Positions 1 through 8,098 of a DNA stretch of 8,098 bases are shown in pieces. Numbering within the stretch: position 1 is the stretch's first letter; the number at the start of each line of letters is the position of its first letter. The stretch covers positions 1-8,098 of the forward strand of contig JBOHRN010000014.1 in assembly GCA_050732775.1 (NCBI GenBank). The letters run 5' to 3'. The DNA comes from JBOHRN01 sp050732775 (GTDB lineage: Bacteria > Gemmatimonadota > Gemmatimonadetes > Longimicrobiales > Longimicrobiaceae). The notes beneath the pieces are model-generated. The model was not told where the DNA came from. It saw only the letters and a list, made by a program, of their open reading frames with translations, and searched no databases. The position numbers were made by a program, and so were the translations under genes.

Positions 1-663
1 GATGTGACCCGGCGTACCTTCCATCAGCACCGCAACCGTCTCTTTGAGCAGCGCCCACGAGGAGTAGAGCACGAGCAGGCCGATGGTCACGGAGGCCGCC
101 GGGTCGGCCCAGTTCCAACCGAACGCCCAGATCAGCCCACCCGCAAGGATAGCCCCCACGCTGCCGAGCGCGTCCGAGAGAACGTGCAGCCACGCGCCGC
201 GCACGTTCAGGCTTTCTCCCTTGCCAGCGTTCAGGATCCAGAGACCGATCAGGTTGATCGCGAGTCCCCCGACGGCGATCCCCATCATCAACGCGCCCTG
301 CACCTCGGGCGGGTCATCGAAGCGTTGGTACGCTTCGACAAAGATGTAGATCGAGATCGCCACCAGCGTGGCCCCGTTGGCGAGCGCCGCCAGGATTTCG
401 GTGCGGTAATAGCCGTAGGTGTGCTTCGACGTGGCGGGTTTCTGGGCGATCCAGATGGCAAACAGCGAGAGGGCGAGCGCTCCCGCATCGCTGAGCATGT
501 GACCCGCGTCCGCCAGCAGCGCCAGCGAGTTGGTGAGCAGACCGCCGACGACTTCCACCACCATGTAGAAGGTGACCAGCCCCAGCGTGATCGCCAGCCG
601 CTCCCTGTTTCTGCTTCCGGCGGACCCGCCATGTGCATGCCCGTGATTGTGTCCGGCTCCCAT
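1..663 (-). CDS. czcD: CDF-family Zn2+/Cd2+/Co2+ efflux protein (CzcD/ZitB type), C-terminus cut by window edge
   Basis: Inner-membrane proton-driven exporter that moves divalent metal from cytoplasm to periplasm. The 221 visible residues begin MGAGHNHGHAHGG, a His-rich cytoplasmic N-terminus typical of CzcD/ZitB proteins. Hydrophobic segments follow at about residues 24-43, 47-72, 90-112, 123-145, 158-178 and 184-200, matching the six-helix CDF fold. Both intramembrane metal sites are visible: H55xxxD59 in helix 2 (LADAGHMLSDA) and H160xxxD164 in helix 5 (HVLSDA). HxxxD at both positions is the Zn/Cd/Co pattern of this family. The reading frame is open at base 1, so the cytoplasmic C-terminal domain lies outside the window. 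The start at 661-663 is fixed by AAGGAGAG at 671-678, 7 bases upstream. It is the last visible gene of the block, 68 bp after the HMA-like gene. The family is certain; the exact metal is inferred. Confidence 0.95.
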   Translation of the reverse strand, partial: MGAGHNHGHAHGGSAGSRNRERLAITLGLVTFYMVVEVVGGLLTNSLALLADAGHMLSDAGALALSLFAIWIAQKPATSKHTYGYYRTEILAALANGATLVAISIYIFVEAYQRFDDPPEVQGALMMGIAVGGLAINLIGLWILNAGKGESLNVRGAWLHVLSDALGSVGAILAGGLIWAFGWNWADPAASVTIGLLVLYSSWALLKETVAVLMEGTPGHI

Positions 664-670
664 ATCGATA

Positions 671-678
671 CTCTCCTT
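671..678 (-). promoter_or_regulatory. Ribosome binding site of the CDF gene
   Basis: The minus strand reads AAGGAGAG, followed by 7 bases and then ATG (663-661). This decides the start of the CDF protein and shows that the gene has its own translation signal, unlike czcB, which overlaps its upstream neighbour. Confidence 0.8.
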
Positions 679-731
679 ATCCGAAGGCCAGCATCCGCAA
701 AGAGATCACGGAGGTACTCACGATCCCCGCA

Positions 732-1001
732 TCAGTCTACCCGAACATGGCTCCTATCAGTGGTCATGAGGAACCGTTCGCGGAATCCTCCGTGGCGCTC
801 CACTTCCGACAACGACAGCATCTCGGGGTCGTAGTGCAGGCACAGGGTCGAGGCCTCGGGGATGTCGGCGGTCACGATATGGGCATGCACGATGCCCGGC
901 GTTCCTCCGACCATCGTTTCCAGCCGTGCCACGCACGCATCCTTTGCATTCGGGACGTCCGGCAGGAGCAGGGGAAGATCGAGGCGGAGCTTCCGGGTCA
1001 T
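732..1001 (-). CDS. Small stand-alone HMA-like protein, possible metallochaperone or P1B-ATPase N-domain relative
   Basis: An 89-residue cytoplasmic protein with no signal peptide or membrane segment. Residues 21-73 follow the spacing of a heavy-metal-associated (ferredoxin-like) domain from its second cysteine onward: DAC23VARLE, then PGIVHAHIV at 35-43, then LCLHYDPEMLSLSEVE at 53-68. The usual CxxC is reduced to one cysteine (Cys23); a second cysteine, Cys54, lies in the third strand. The LPLLLPDVPNAKDACVARLE opening resembles N-terminal domains of some Zn/Cd P1B ATPases, so this may be a detached or duplicated ATPase N-domain. The last 18 residues (GFRERF to VRVD) match nothing I recognise. 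Its ATG overlaps the PII stop codon as ATGA (998-1001), and a GGAGG lies 7 bases upstream (1009-1013), so co-expression with PII is expected. Plausible roles are carrying metal to the exporters or acting as a partner of PII; neither is shown. Confidence 0.75.
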   Translation of the reverse strand: MTRKLRLDLPLLLPDVPNAKDACVARLETMVGGTPGIVHAHIVTADIPEASTLCLHYDPEMLSLSEVERHGGFRERFLMTTDRSHVRVD

Positions 1002-1339
1002 ACGGCTTCCTCCCCCTCGCGCAGGGTCGCGATCCGCACCGAGCGCTCCACCGGCAGCACGAAGATCATGCCGTCTCCGTAGCGTCCGGTGTGGGCGGCG
1101 CGGGCGATGGCGCCGATCACCGAGTCCACCTGCTCGTCGTGTACGATCGTCTCGACCTGCACCTTGTCCGTGAAGTCCTCGATCTTTTCTTCCACGGTTT
1201 GCGGCGGCAGCTCCGCGTGTTCGTGCCCGAAGCCGCGGACCGCGCCGACCGTCATCCCGGGGAAGTGCGGGAGTTCCCCCAGGTTCTGGGTCACGGCGTC
1301 CAGCTTGAACGGCTGCACGAAGGCAAGTACCATCTTCAT
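998..1339 (-). CDS. PII-family signalling protein, divergent metal-efflux-associated type
   Basis: A 113-residue PII (GlnB/GlnK) superfamily protein, normally a cytoplasmic trimer that binds nucleotides and controls a partner protein through its T-loop. The fold is clear: MKMVLAFVQPFKLD at the N-terminus, GMTVGAVRGFG at 28-38, AAHTGRYGDG at 81-90 and IFVLPVERSVRI at 92-103. Aligned by eye to E. coli GlnB, the interval from GFG to Lys58 has the same length. The uridylylated Tyr51 is Lys52, Gln39 (Mg/2-oxoglutarate) is Glu40, Lys90 (ATP phosphate) is Met91 and Arg103 is Ala104; Lys58 and Arg101 counterparts remain (Lys59, Arg102). The T-loop base reads HEHAE (39-43). PII homologues beside RND metal pumps are known as a distinct group (PII-NG), so control or sensing of metal efflux is more likely than nitrogen signalling. 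It lies 83 bp after czcA and overlaps the HMA-like gene by 4 bp. Confidence 0.9.
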   Translation of the reverse strand: MKMVLAFVQPFKLDAVTQNLGELPHFPGMTVGAVRGFGHEHAELPPQTVEEKIEDFTDKVQVETIVHDEQVDSVIGAIARAAHTGRYGDGMIFVLPVERSVRIATLREGEEAV

Positions 1340-1342
1340 GAG

Positions 1343-1350
1343 TTCCTCCT
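1343..1350 (-). promoter_or_regulatory. Strong ribosome binding site of the PII gene
   Basis: The minus strand reads AGGAGGAA, a near-perfect Shine-Dalgarno sequence, with 5 bases between AGGAGG (1350-1345) and the ATG (1339-1337). It begins 8 bases after the strong hairpin at 1359-1390, so the hairpin could affect ribosome access. Confidence 0.8.
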
Positions 1351-1358
1351 ATGGTTGG

Positions 1359-1390
1359 GGCCGCGGGGGCGCACCTGCGCCCTCGCGGCC
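1359..1390 (-). other. Strong hairpin between czcA and the PII gene
   Basis: A 14-bp inverted repeat (arms 1359-1372 and 1377-1390) encloses a 4-base loop (1373-1376). All pairs match except 1366/1383, which is an A-C mismatch in the minus-strand transcript. The stem is almost entirely G and C and would be extremely stable in RNA. No U-run follows on the minus strand (the next bases are CCAACC), nor is there one on the plus strand, so it is not a standard intrinsic terminator. In position it sits 33 bases after the czcA stop and just before the PII ribosome binding site. A 3'-end-protecting, processing or partial-termination element that sets the czcA to PII ratio is a reasonable inference. 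Confidence 0.7.
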
Positions 1391-1422
1391 AGGTTGAATC
1401 AGATCATGGCGCCTTCTGTCCA

Positions 1423-4551
<3,129 letters not shown>

Positions 4552-4561
4552 GATTTACCCC

Positions 4562-5758
4562 TCAGTGTCCGTGGCCGGCTTCGGCGATCGCGCCCTTCGC
4601 GGCCTCCGAGCGGAGGGAGAAGGCGCCCGCGACCACCAGAGGGGCATCCGCGTCGAGACCCGACCGGATCACGACCCGGCCGTCGCCCACCGGTTCGCCG
4701 ACCTCCACGGGCACCGCGCGGAACTCGCCCGGCTGATCGCCCGGCACGAAGACCACCGTGCGGCCTTCCATCTCCTGCACCGCGTTCTGGGGTACCGCCA
4801 CCATGGGTGTCGCGCCTCCGCCCACCTGGATAACGGCGTTGGCGAACATCCCCGGTTTGAGCGTGCGATCCTCGTTCGGGATTTCCACCCGCGCCCGGAC
4901 GGTACGGGTCTCCGGGTCCAGTATGTCGCCCAGATAAACGACTTCCCCGGTGAAGACGCGGCCGGGATAGGCGGCCGTGGTCACGTCCACCGCCTGCCCT
5001 TCGGACACGCGCCGGAGGTCGCGCTCGTAGACGTCCAGCTCGATCCAGAGCCGCTCCAGGTTGGCGACGGTGAAGAGCTGGTCCGCGGAGCTCGCCACCT
5101 CGCCCAGGCTCGCCTCGCGAGCGACCACGATGCCGGAAAACGGTGCGATGATCGCGAACTGGCCGCCGGTACCGTGGCCCGCACCGAGCGCCTGAAGCCG
5201 CTGCTCGGCGCTCTGCAGCGCGGCCTCCGCCCGGCGCAGCTCGGCTTCCGCGTCCAGCAGCTCCTTGCGGCTCGAGATCCCCTGCTGCTCCAGCCGCCTC
5301 TCCCGGTCGTAGTTCTCGCGGGCGATCTCCAGCAGCGCCTCAGCCTCATGCTCCTCGGCGCGGACCTGCCCGACATCCGGGCTATCGAGGATCGCGAGCG
5401 CCTGGCCGCCGCGCACTCGCTCACCGATGTCGGCACGCAGGCGCACGATGCGGCCTTCCGTGCGCGGGCCGATGTGGCTCACGCGGTTGGCGTCGTAGGT
5501 GATGGTTCCCGTCACCGGCAGGCCACTGGTCCGGATGGTCTCCGCGGTTCCGACCTGGATTCCGGCGACGGCGACCGCCGCGGTGTCGAGAACGACGACA
5601 TTGCTTTCCTCGTCGTGTTCTTCGTCTTCGGCGTGTTCTTCCACGGCGTCCTCCGCCGTCTCGGCGCTGCCGTTACCGCAACCGGCCGCGCCGGCGAGCG
5701 CGAACAGCAGCGCCATGCCGAACACGAACCTGCGCGGGGTGGTGGATCTATCGGTCAT
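4562..5758 (-). CDS. czcB: Periplasmic adaptor (membrane fusion) lipoprotein of the RND metal pump (CzcB)
   Basis: A 398-residue adaptor that links CzcA to the outer-membrane channel. Residues 11-26 form a lipoprotein signal ending AAG|C27, so Cys27 is probably lipidated. Residues 31-52 are acidic and His-containing (EEHAEDEEHDEE), a likely metal-binding stretch. The two halves of the lipoyl/barrel-sandwich domain lie near 92-125 (GRIVRLRADIGERVRGGQALA) and 200-232 (APFSGIVVAREASLGE), separated by a coiled-coil hairpin at about 130-195. A beta-barrel follows at about 236-312 with DPETRTVRARVEIPN and LKPGMFANA. The membrane-proximal domain is at about 318-385, and the protein ends GHGH. The start at 5758 was chosen because it gives a clean lipobox and overlaps the czcC stop by 11 bp; the frame stays open further upstream, but that part is only the czcC coding region read in another frame. 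Translation is probably coupled to czcC, as the only upstream signal is a weak GAGAG. Confidence 0.95.
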   Translation of the reverse strand: MTDRSTTPRRFVFGMALLFALAGAAGCGNGSAETAEDAVEEHAEDEEHDEESNVVVLDTAAVAVAGIQVGTAETIRTSGLPVTGTITYDANRVSHIGPRTEGRIVRLRADIGERVRGGQALAILDSPDVGQVRAEEHEAEALLEIARENYDRERRLEQQGISSRKELLDAEAELRRAEAALQSAEQRLQALGAGHGTGGQFAIIAPFSGIVVAREASLGEVASSADQLFTVANLERLWIELDVYERDLRRVSEGQAVDVTTAAYPGRVFTGEVVYLGDILDPETRTVRARVEIPNEDRTLKPGMFANAVIQVGGGATPMVAVPQNAVQEMEGRTVVFVPGDQPGEFRAVPVEVGEPVGDGRVVIRSGLDADAPLVVAGAFSLRSEAAKGAIAEAGHGH

Positions 5759-7115
5759 TGGAGCTCTCAAGGGTATCAGATGAAAGGATGTCGCTCCCCA
5801 GCGTCGCCGTGGCGGCCTGCAGCTCCACGAGCGCCCGTCGCTCGGCGAGCCAGGCGTCCCAGTAGCCGAACTCGGCGTCCAGGAGTTGGTTGCGCAGCAG
5901 CAGCAGCGTGGCGAGGTCGATCTTGCCCGCGCGGTAGGCGGTCCCCAGTAGGTCCTGGTTCTGCCGCGCGGGTTCGAGCACGTCCTCGGCGAAGATGCGG
6001 ATCTCCTCGGTGGCGGTCCGATACGCCCGGAGGGCATCGGCGACCTGCGTCCGGACCTCGAGCTCGGTTGCCTGGCGGGCCAGGGTGGCCTGCTCGGCCA
6101 GCGCCTGGCGTTCGGCGATCAGCCCCTGGTTCCGGTTCCAGAGCGGAACGGGCAGGCTCACGGCCAGGCCAATCCGCGGCGATTCGTACGCGGTCGTCTC
6201 GAGCGGCCCGGCGAGGCCGGGGGTGGCTCCGATCGCTTCGCGCTCCACCAACACGCCAATCCGCAGATTAGGGATCGCCTCGCGCCGGGCGAGTGAGGTC
6301 AGCGCCCGCGACTGCTCGACCGCGCGGCTGCGGGCGGCGAGGTCCGGCCGCCGCACCAGCGCGAGCGCGACGAGGGAATCGGCATCGAGCGTCGAGAGAG
6401 GAGGGACGTCGGGAACCTTCTCGTCGACGCGTACCACCTGGTCCGGGCCGATCCCGGTCAGGCGCTGCAGCTCGAGGCGGGCGCTGGTGGCCTCCCGTTC
6501 GGCGGTCAAGACGCGGGCGCGGGCGCGACCTACCTCGATCTCCGCCAGGTTGGCTTCCAGCACGCTGATCTCGCCTTCGCGGAGCTGGATGCGCGTTGCG
6601 TCCAGCAGCCGCTGGTTCAGACCGGCGACCTCTTGTGTCACGGCCAACCGGCGCTGCGCGGTGAGCGCCGTATAGTAGGCGTCGCTTACCTCCGCGAGCG
6701 TTTGCCGGGCGGCATTCCGGACGCCGGATTCGGCCCGGTCCAGTCCGAGACGGGCCGCGCGGATGCGCAGGCCCCGCTGGCCCGCCCATGCGATTTCCTG
6801 CGTGAGCGAGGCCTCGTACTCACCCATGCCGATGCCCGTCGTGGCGCCGGGCGCCTCGAAGGCCAGCTCGGGGTTGAAGTTGTAGACCCGCGCCTGCCGC
6901 AAGCCGCCGCGGGCGATCTCCGCCTCCTGCCGCTCGGCGAGGAAGGCGGGGTTCCGCTCTAGCGCCAGGCGCTGCGCATCCGCCAGGGAAAGAGTCAGGG
7001 TATCTCCGGACGGCAACTCGGTCCGGGGCGGAAAAGCAGGGTCCTGCGCTACGCCGGTGCGCGGCAGGGTGCACAGCGCGGCGAGAACGCCCGAAACCAA
7101 TACGATTCGGTGCAT
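5748..7115 (-). CDS. czcC: Outer-membrane factor (TolC family) of the RND metal pump (CzcC)
   Basis: A 455-residue outer-membrane channel component; three copies would form the exit duct for metal delivered by CzcA-CzcB. Residues 1-23 look like a Sec signal peptide (MHRIVLVSGVLAALC..., likely cut after GVA); no lipobox is present. The two outer-membrane-efflux repeats lie at about 42-225 and 245-440, each with long Ala/Arg/Glu-rich helices. Family marks include LSLADAQRLALERNP (42-56), VSLPVPLWNRNQG (319-331) and the YRAGKIDLATLLLLRNQLLDAE stretch (394-415), typical of CzcC. The Met at 7115 is preferred over the one at 7178 because it is followed directly by the signal peptide and has GGGAGA at 7129-7124. 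The last codons overlap the czcB start. The gene follows the small His-rich gene after 148 bp. Confidence 0.95.
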   Translation of the reverse strand: MHRIVLVSGVLAALCTLPRTGVAQDPAFPPRTELPSGDTLTLSLADAQRLALERNPAFLAERQEAEIARGGLRQARVYNFNPELAFEAPGATTGIGMGEYEASLTQEIAWAGQRGLRIRAARLGLDRAESGVRNAARQTLAEVSDAYYTALTAQRRLAVTQEVAGLNQRLLDATRIQLREGEISVLEANLAEIEVGRARARVLTAEREATSARLELQRLTGIGPDQVVRVDEKVPDVPPLSTLDADSLVALALVRRPDLAARSRAVEQSRALTSLARREAIPNLRIGVLVEREAIGATPGLAGPLETTAYESPRIGLAVSLPVPLWNRNQGLIAERQALAEQATLARQATELEVRTQVADALRAYRTATEEIRIFAEDVLEPARQNQDLLGTAYRAGKIDLATLLLLRNQLLDAEFGYWDAWLAERRALVELQAATATLGSDILSSDTLESSNDR

Positions 7116-7263
7116 CGATGATGTCTCCCAAGGCTCGACGGCGCGGCCCGAATGCCGGGGATCGCGCGTACGGCGCATCCCGGACGTACCACGCCCGTGA
7201 GCAAACAGATGATTGTGATTGTGGTTTAGCCCAACGGGTGCCGGGGTGTCCGGCTACAGCGAA
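7116..7263 (-). other. 148-bp leader between the His-rich gene and czcC, with imperfect hairpin
   Basis: No gene was recognised here. It holds an imperfect hairpin at 7155-7183: GCGC pairs (7164-7167 with 7173-7176, loop 7168-7172), then GGAT with ATCC (7159-7162 with 7177-7180), then three more pairs, with single-base bulges at 7163 and 7157. No U-run follows on the minus strand, so it is not a clear terminator. The czcC ribosome binding site GGGAGA is at 7124-7129. The gap is unusually long for this otherwise tight operon, which leaves room for an internal promoter or a leader control element, but I see no convincing promoter boxes. Confidence 0.4.
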
Positions 7264-7638
7264 CTACGCCTTGGGAGGACGAAAGAATCCGATGGGAGTC
7301 CAGTCGACGGGCGTCGGCTGGCTTACGTATGTGGGAATAGGACGGTCCGACGGCAGAGAGAATGCAAATGATGCCACCACCGCCGCACCGTGCTGGTGCG
7401 TACAGTGATCGGCGCTCGTGCCGTGCTGATGATCTTCGCCGTGACGGTGGTCGGACAATCCGGCGTCTTCATGGCCATGCTCCCCGCGTGCATCCGATCC
7501 GTGCGAGGCGTGTATGGCCGCTGCTACGGTCGTCTCGTGGTGGACCTCGCCATCACGAATTTCGCCCCAGACCGGCTCGAGTTGGGCGAGTCCAGCGCTC
7601 AGGAGTAGCAGCAGAGCAAGGATACGGCGCGGAATCAT
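7264..7638 (-). CDS. Small exported histidine-rich protein in the CzcI position
   Basis: A 124-residue protein with a hydrophobic signal sequence at about 5-22 (ILALLLLLSAGLAQ), probably cut near residue 25. The mature part holds 13 histidines between 33 and 83, arranged as HH, HGH, HRH and HQHG, and a single cysteine in HCTHQH (78-83). The tail is proline-rich and ends GFFRPPKA. It is likely a periplasmic Zn/Cd/Co-binding protein. A short exported His-rich protein directly upstream of czcC is the arrangement of CzcI in Cupriavidus; the match here is by position, size and composition, and homology is not established. The gene lies 265 bp after the ATPase and 148 bp before czcC. No good ribosome binding site precedes the ATG at 7638 (the upstream bases are CCCTTCGAGC), so translation may be weak or the start slightly different. 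Confidence 0.75.
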   Translation of the reverse strand: MIPRRILALLLLLSAGLAQLEPVWGEIRDGEVHHETTVAAAIHASHGSDARGEHGHEDAGLSDHRHGEDHQHGTSADHCTHQHGAAVVASFAFSLPSDRPIPTYVSQPTPVDWTPIGFFRPPKA

Positions 7639-7903
7639 GCTCGAAGGGTAACAGGGTTCCGCAATTCATTCAACCCCGGCGTTGCACCGAGAAGGCCATC
7701 AGGAGCGTGGCATGACTAGCCTCCAGCGCGAATGGTGACCCCGGCGAGGACGAGCCCGCCGGCCAGGGCCGCGAGGCCGGAAGATAGTCCCGGAGGGGAG
7801 GAGTCATCGGCGGCACGGGGCCGCGGTTTGGGCGAACTCCATCATCGCTGTGACGGACCATAACTGTTTCCGTGGTTTCCCCGCAAGAGCGCCCATATCA
7901 TTT
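7639..7903 (-). other. 265-bp gap between ATPase and His-rich gene; no convincing gene
   Basis: The longest gene-poor stretch of the window. A 63-codon ATG frame (7861-7670) has no ribosome binding site and a composition unlike its neighbours. Another frame (7841-7716) has no start codon but ends in a hydrophobic run. A short GC stem (7759-7764 with 7775-7780) has no U-run. Bases 7639-7680 are less GC-rich than the surroundings and could hold upstream control sequence for the czc genes. A possible weak promoter is listed separately. Confidence 0.5.
7857..7886 (-). promoter_or_regulatory. Possible weak promoter with direct repeat, just after the ATPase gene
   Basis: The minus strand shows TTGCGG (7886-7881), an 18-base spacer, then TATGGT (7862-7857). 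These match three and four of six positions of the sigma-70 consensus. The spacer contains a direct repeat read on the plus strand as GTTTCC-GTG-GTTTCC (7866-7871 and 7875-7880), a 9-base period that could be a regulator site. It would drive the czc genes separately from the ATPase. The evidence is thin and a chance match is quite possible. Confidence 0.2.
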
Positions 7904-8098
7904 CTACTCGCGGAGAGCGCGGAGCCCGTTCGCCACCACCAGCAGGCTCGCCCCCATGTCGGCAAGGACCGCCATCCAGAGTGTCGCGACTCCGAGTATG
8001 GCCAGGACGACGAATACGGCCTTGGTCAGGAGCGAGAACCAGATGTTGGTGCGGATGATCCGCTCCGCCTTGCGCGCGAGCCGGATCGTGGTCGACAG
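7904..8098 (-). CDS. P1B-type heavy-metal ATPase (Zn2+/Cd2+/Pb2+ type), C-terminal 64 residues only
   Basis: The frame enters at the right edge with no start and ends at TAG (7906-7904). The 64 visible residues cover the tail of the catalytic part (LSTTIRLARKAERIIRTN) and the last two membrane helices: TNIWFSLLTKAVFVVLAIL and ATLWMAVLADMGASLLVVAN, ending GLRALRE. The Lys of TKAVF and the Asp of LADMGAS align with Lys693 and Asp714 of E. coli ZntA, which bind metal in the P1B-2 (Zn/Cd/Pb) class; Cu-type ATPases have a different MSxS pattern here. It pumps metal from cytoplasm to periplasm using ATP. The P-loop, phosphorylation and N-terminal domains are outside the window. It is upstream of the czc genes on the same strand, so it may belong to the same regulon or operon, although a 265-bp gap intervenes. 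Confidence 0.93.
   Translation of the reverse strand: MSTTIRLARKAERIIRTNIWFSLLTKAVFVVLAILGVATLWMAVLADMGASLLVVANGLRALRE

Noticed and set aside
4..834. 276-codon plus-strand frame opposite the CDF and HMA-like genes
   Set aside because: It spans two real minus-strand genes and their gap; its Arg/Gln/His-rich translation shows no recognisable domain.
5759..6037. Longer N-terminus for CzcB reading back to 6037
   Set aside because: This part is the czcC coding sequence in another frame, and the start at 5758 gives a proper lipoprotein signal.
7116..7225. Upstream extension of czcC with a His-Asn repeat (HNHNH) in frame before the signal peptide
   Set aside because: There is no good start codon or ribosome binding site before the repeat, and an extension would bury the signal peptide. 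The repeat comes from a short tandem GATTGT sequence at 7211-7222.
7116..7263. Metal-sensing (NiCo/czcD) riboswitch in the czcC leader
   Set aside because: I looked for the conserved helices and core of that class and did not recognise them; a covariance-model search would decide.
7759..7780. Inverted repeat CCGGCC / GGCCGG as an ATPase terminator
   Set aside because: Only 6 bp, 10-base loop and no U-run on either strand; such palindromes are common in GC-rich DNA.
7670..7861. 63-codon minus-strand frame between the ATPase and the His-rich gene
   Set aside because: No ribosome binding site, low-complexity Pro/Ser/Arg composition, no recognisable domain.

Overview
The window carries one long block of heavy-metal export genes, all transcribed from the minus strand, in GC-rich DNA with very tight gene packing. 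Outer-membrane (TolC-type) and lipoprotein adaptor components point to a Gram-negative, double-membraned bacterium. The high GC and the gene make-up would fit a lineage such as Gemmatimonadota, but the sequence alone does not settle the taxon and this is only a guess.

Layout in the direction of transcription (high to low coordinates): the 3' end of a P1B-type metal ATPase (8098-7904, cut by the window edge); a 265-bp gap with no convincing gene and a possible weak promoter; a small exported histidine-rich protein in the position of CzcI (7638-7264); a 148-bp leader; czcC, outer-membrane factor (7115-5748); czcB, periplasmic adaptor lipoprotein (5758-4562, overlapping czcC by 11 bp); czcA, HME-RND proton/metal antiporter (4551-1423); an 83-bp gap containing a very strong hairpin; a divergent PII-family regulator (1339-998); a small HMA-like protein overlapping PII by an ATGA (1001-732); and a CzcD/ZitB-type cation diffusion facilitator (663 to the left edge, C-terminus missing). 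No stretch longer than 300 bp lacks a gene.

Together these encode three kinds of exporter for divalent metals, most likely Zn2+/Cd2+/Co2+. The P1B ATPase and the CDF protein would move cytoplasmic metal to the periplasm. CzcCBA would move it across the outer membrane. The CzcI-like protein, the acidic/His-rich N-terminal stretch of CzcB and the His-rich N-terminus of the CDF protein add likely metal-binding surfaces. The assignment to divalent metals rests on visible residues: DFG-DG-VEN in CzcA transmembrane helix 4, two HxxxD sites in the CDF, and the Lys and Asp of the last two helices of the ATPase.

The least ordinary part is the pair placed between the RND pump and the CDF exporter: a PII homologue that has lost the uridylylation tyrosine and several ligand-binding residues and has a His/Glu-rich T-loop base, translationally coupled to a stand-alone HMA-like domain lacking a full CxxC. 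No insertion sequence, CRISPR array, tRNA, rRNA or known riboswitch was recognised.
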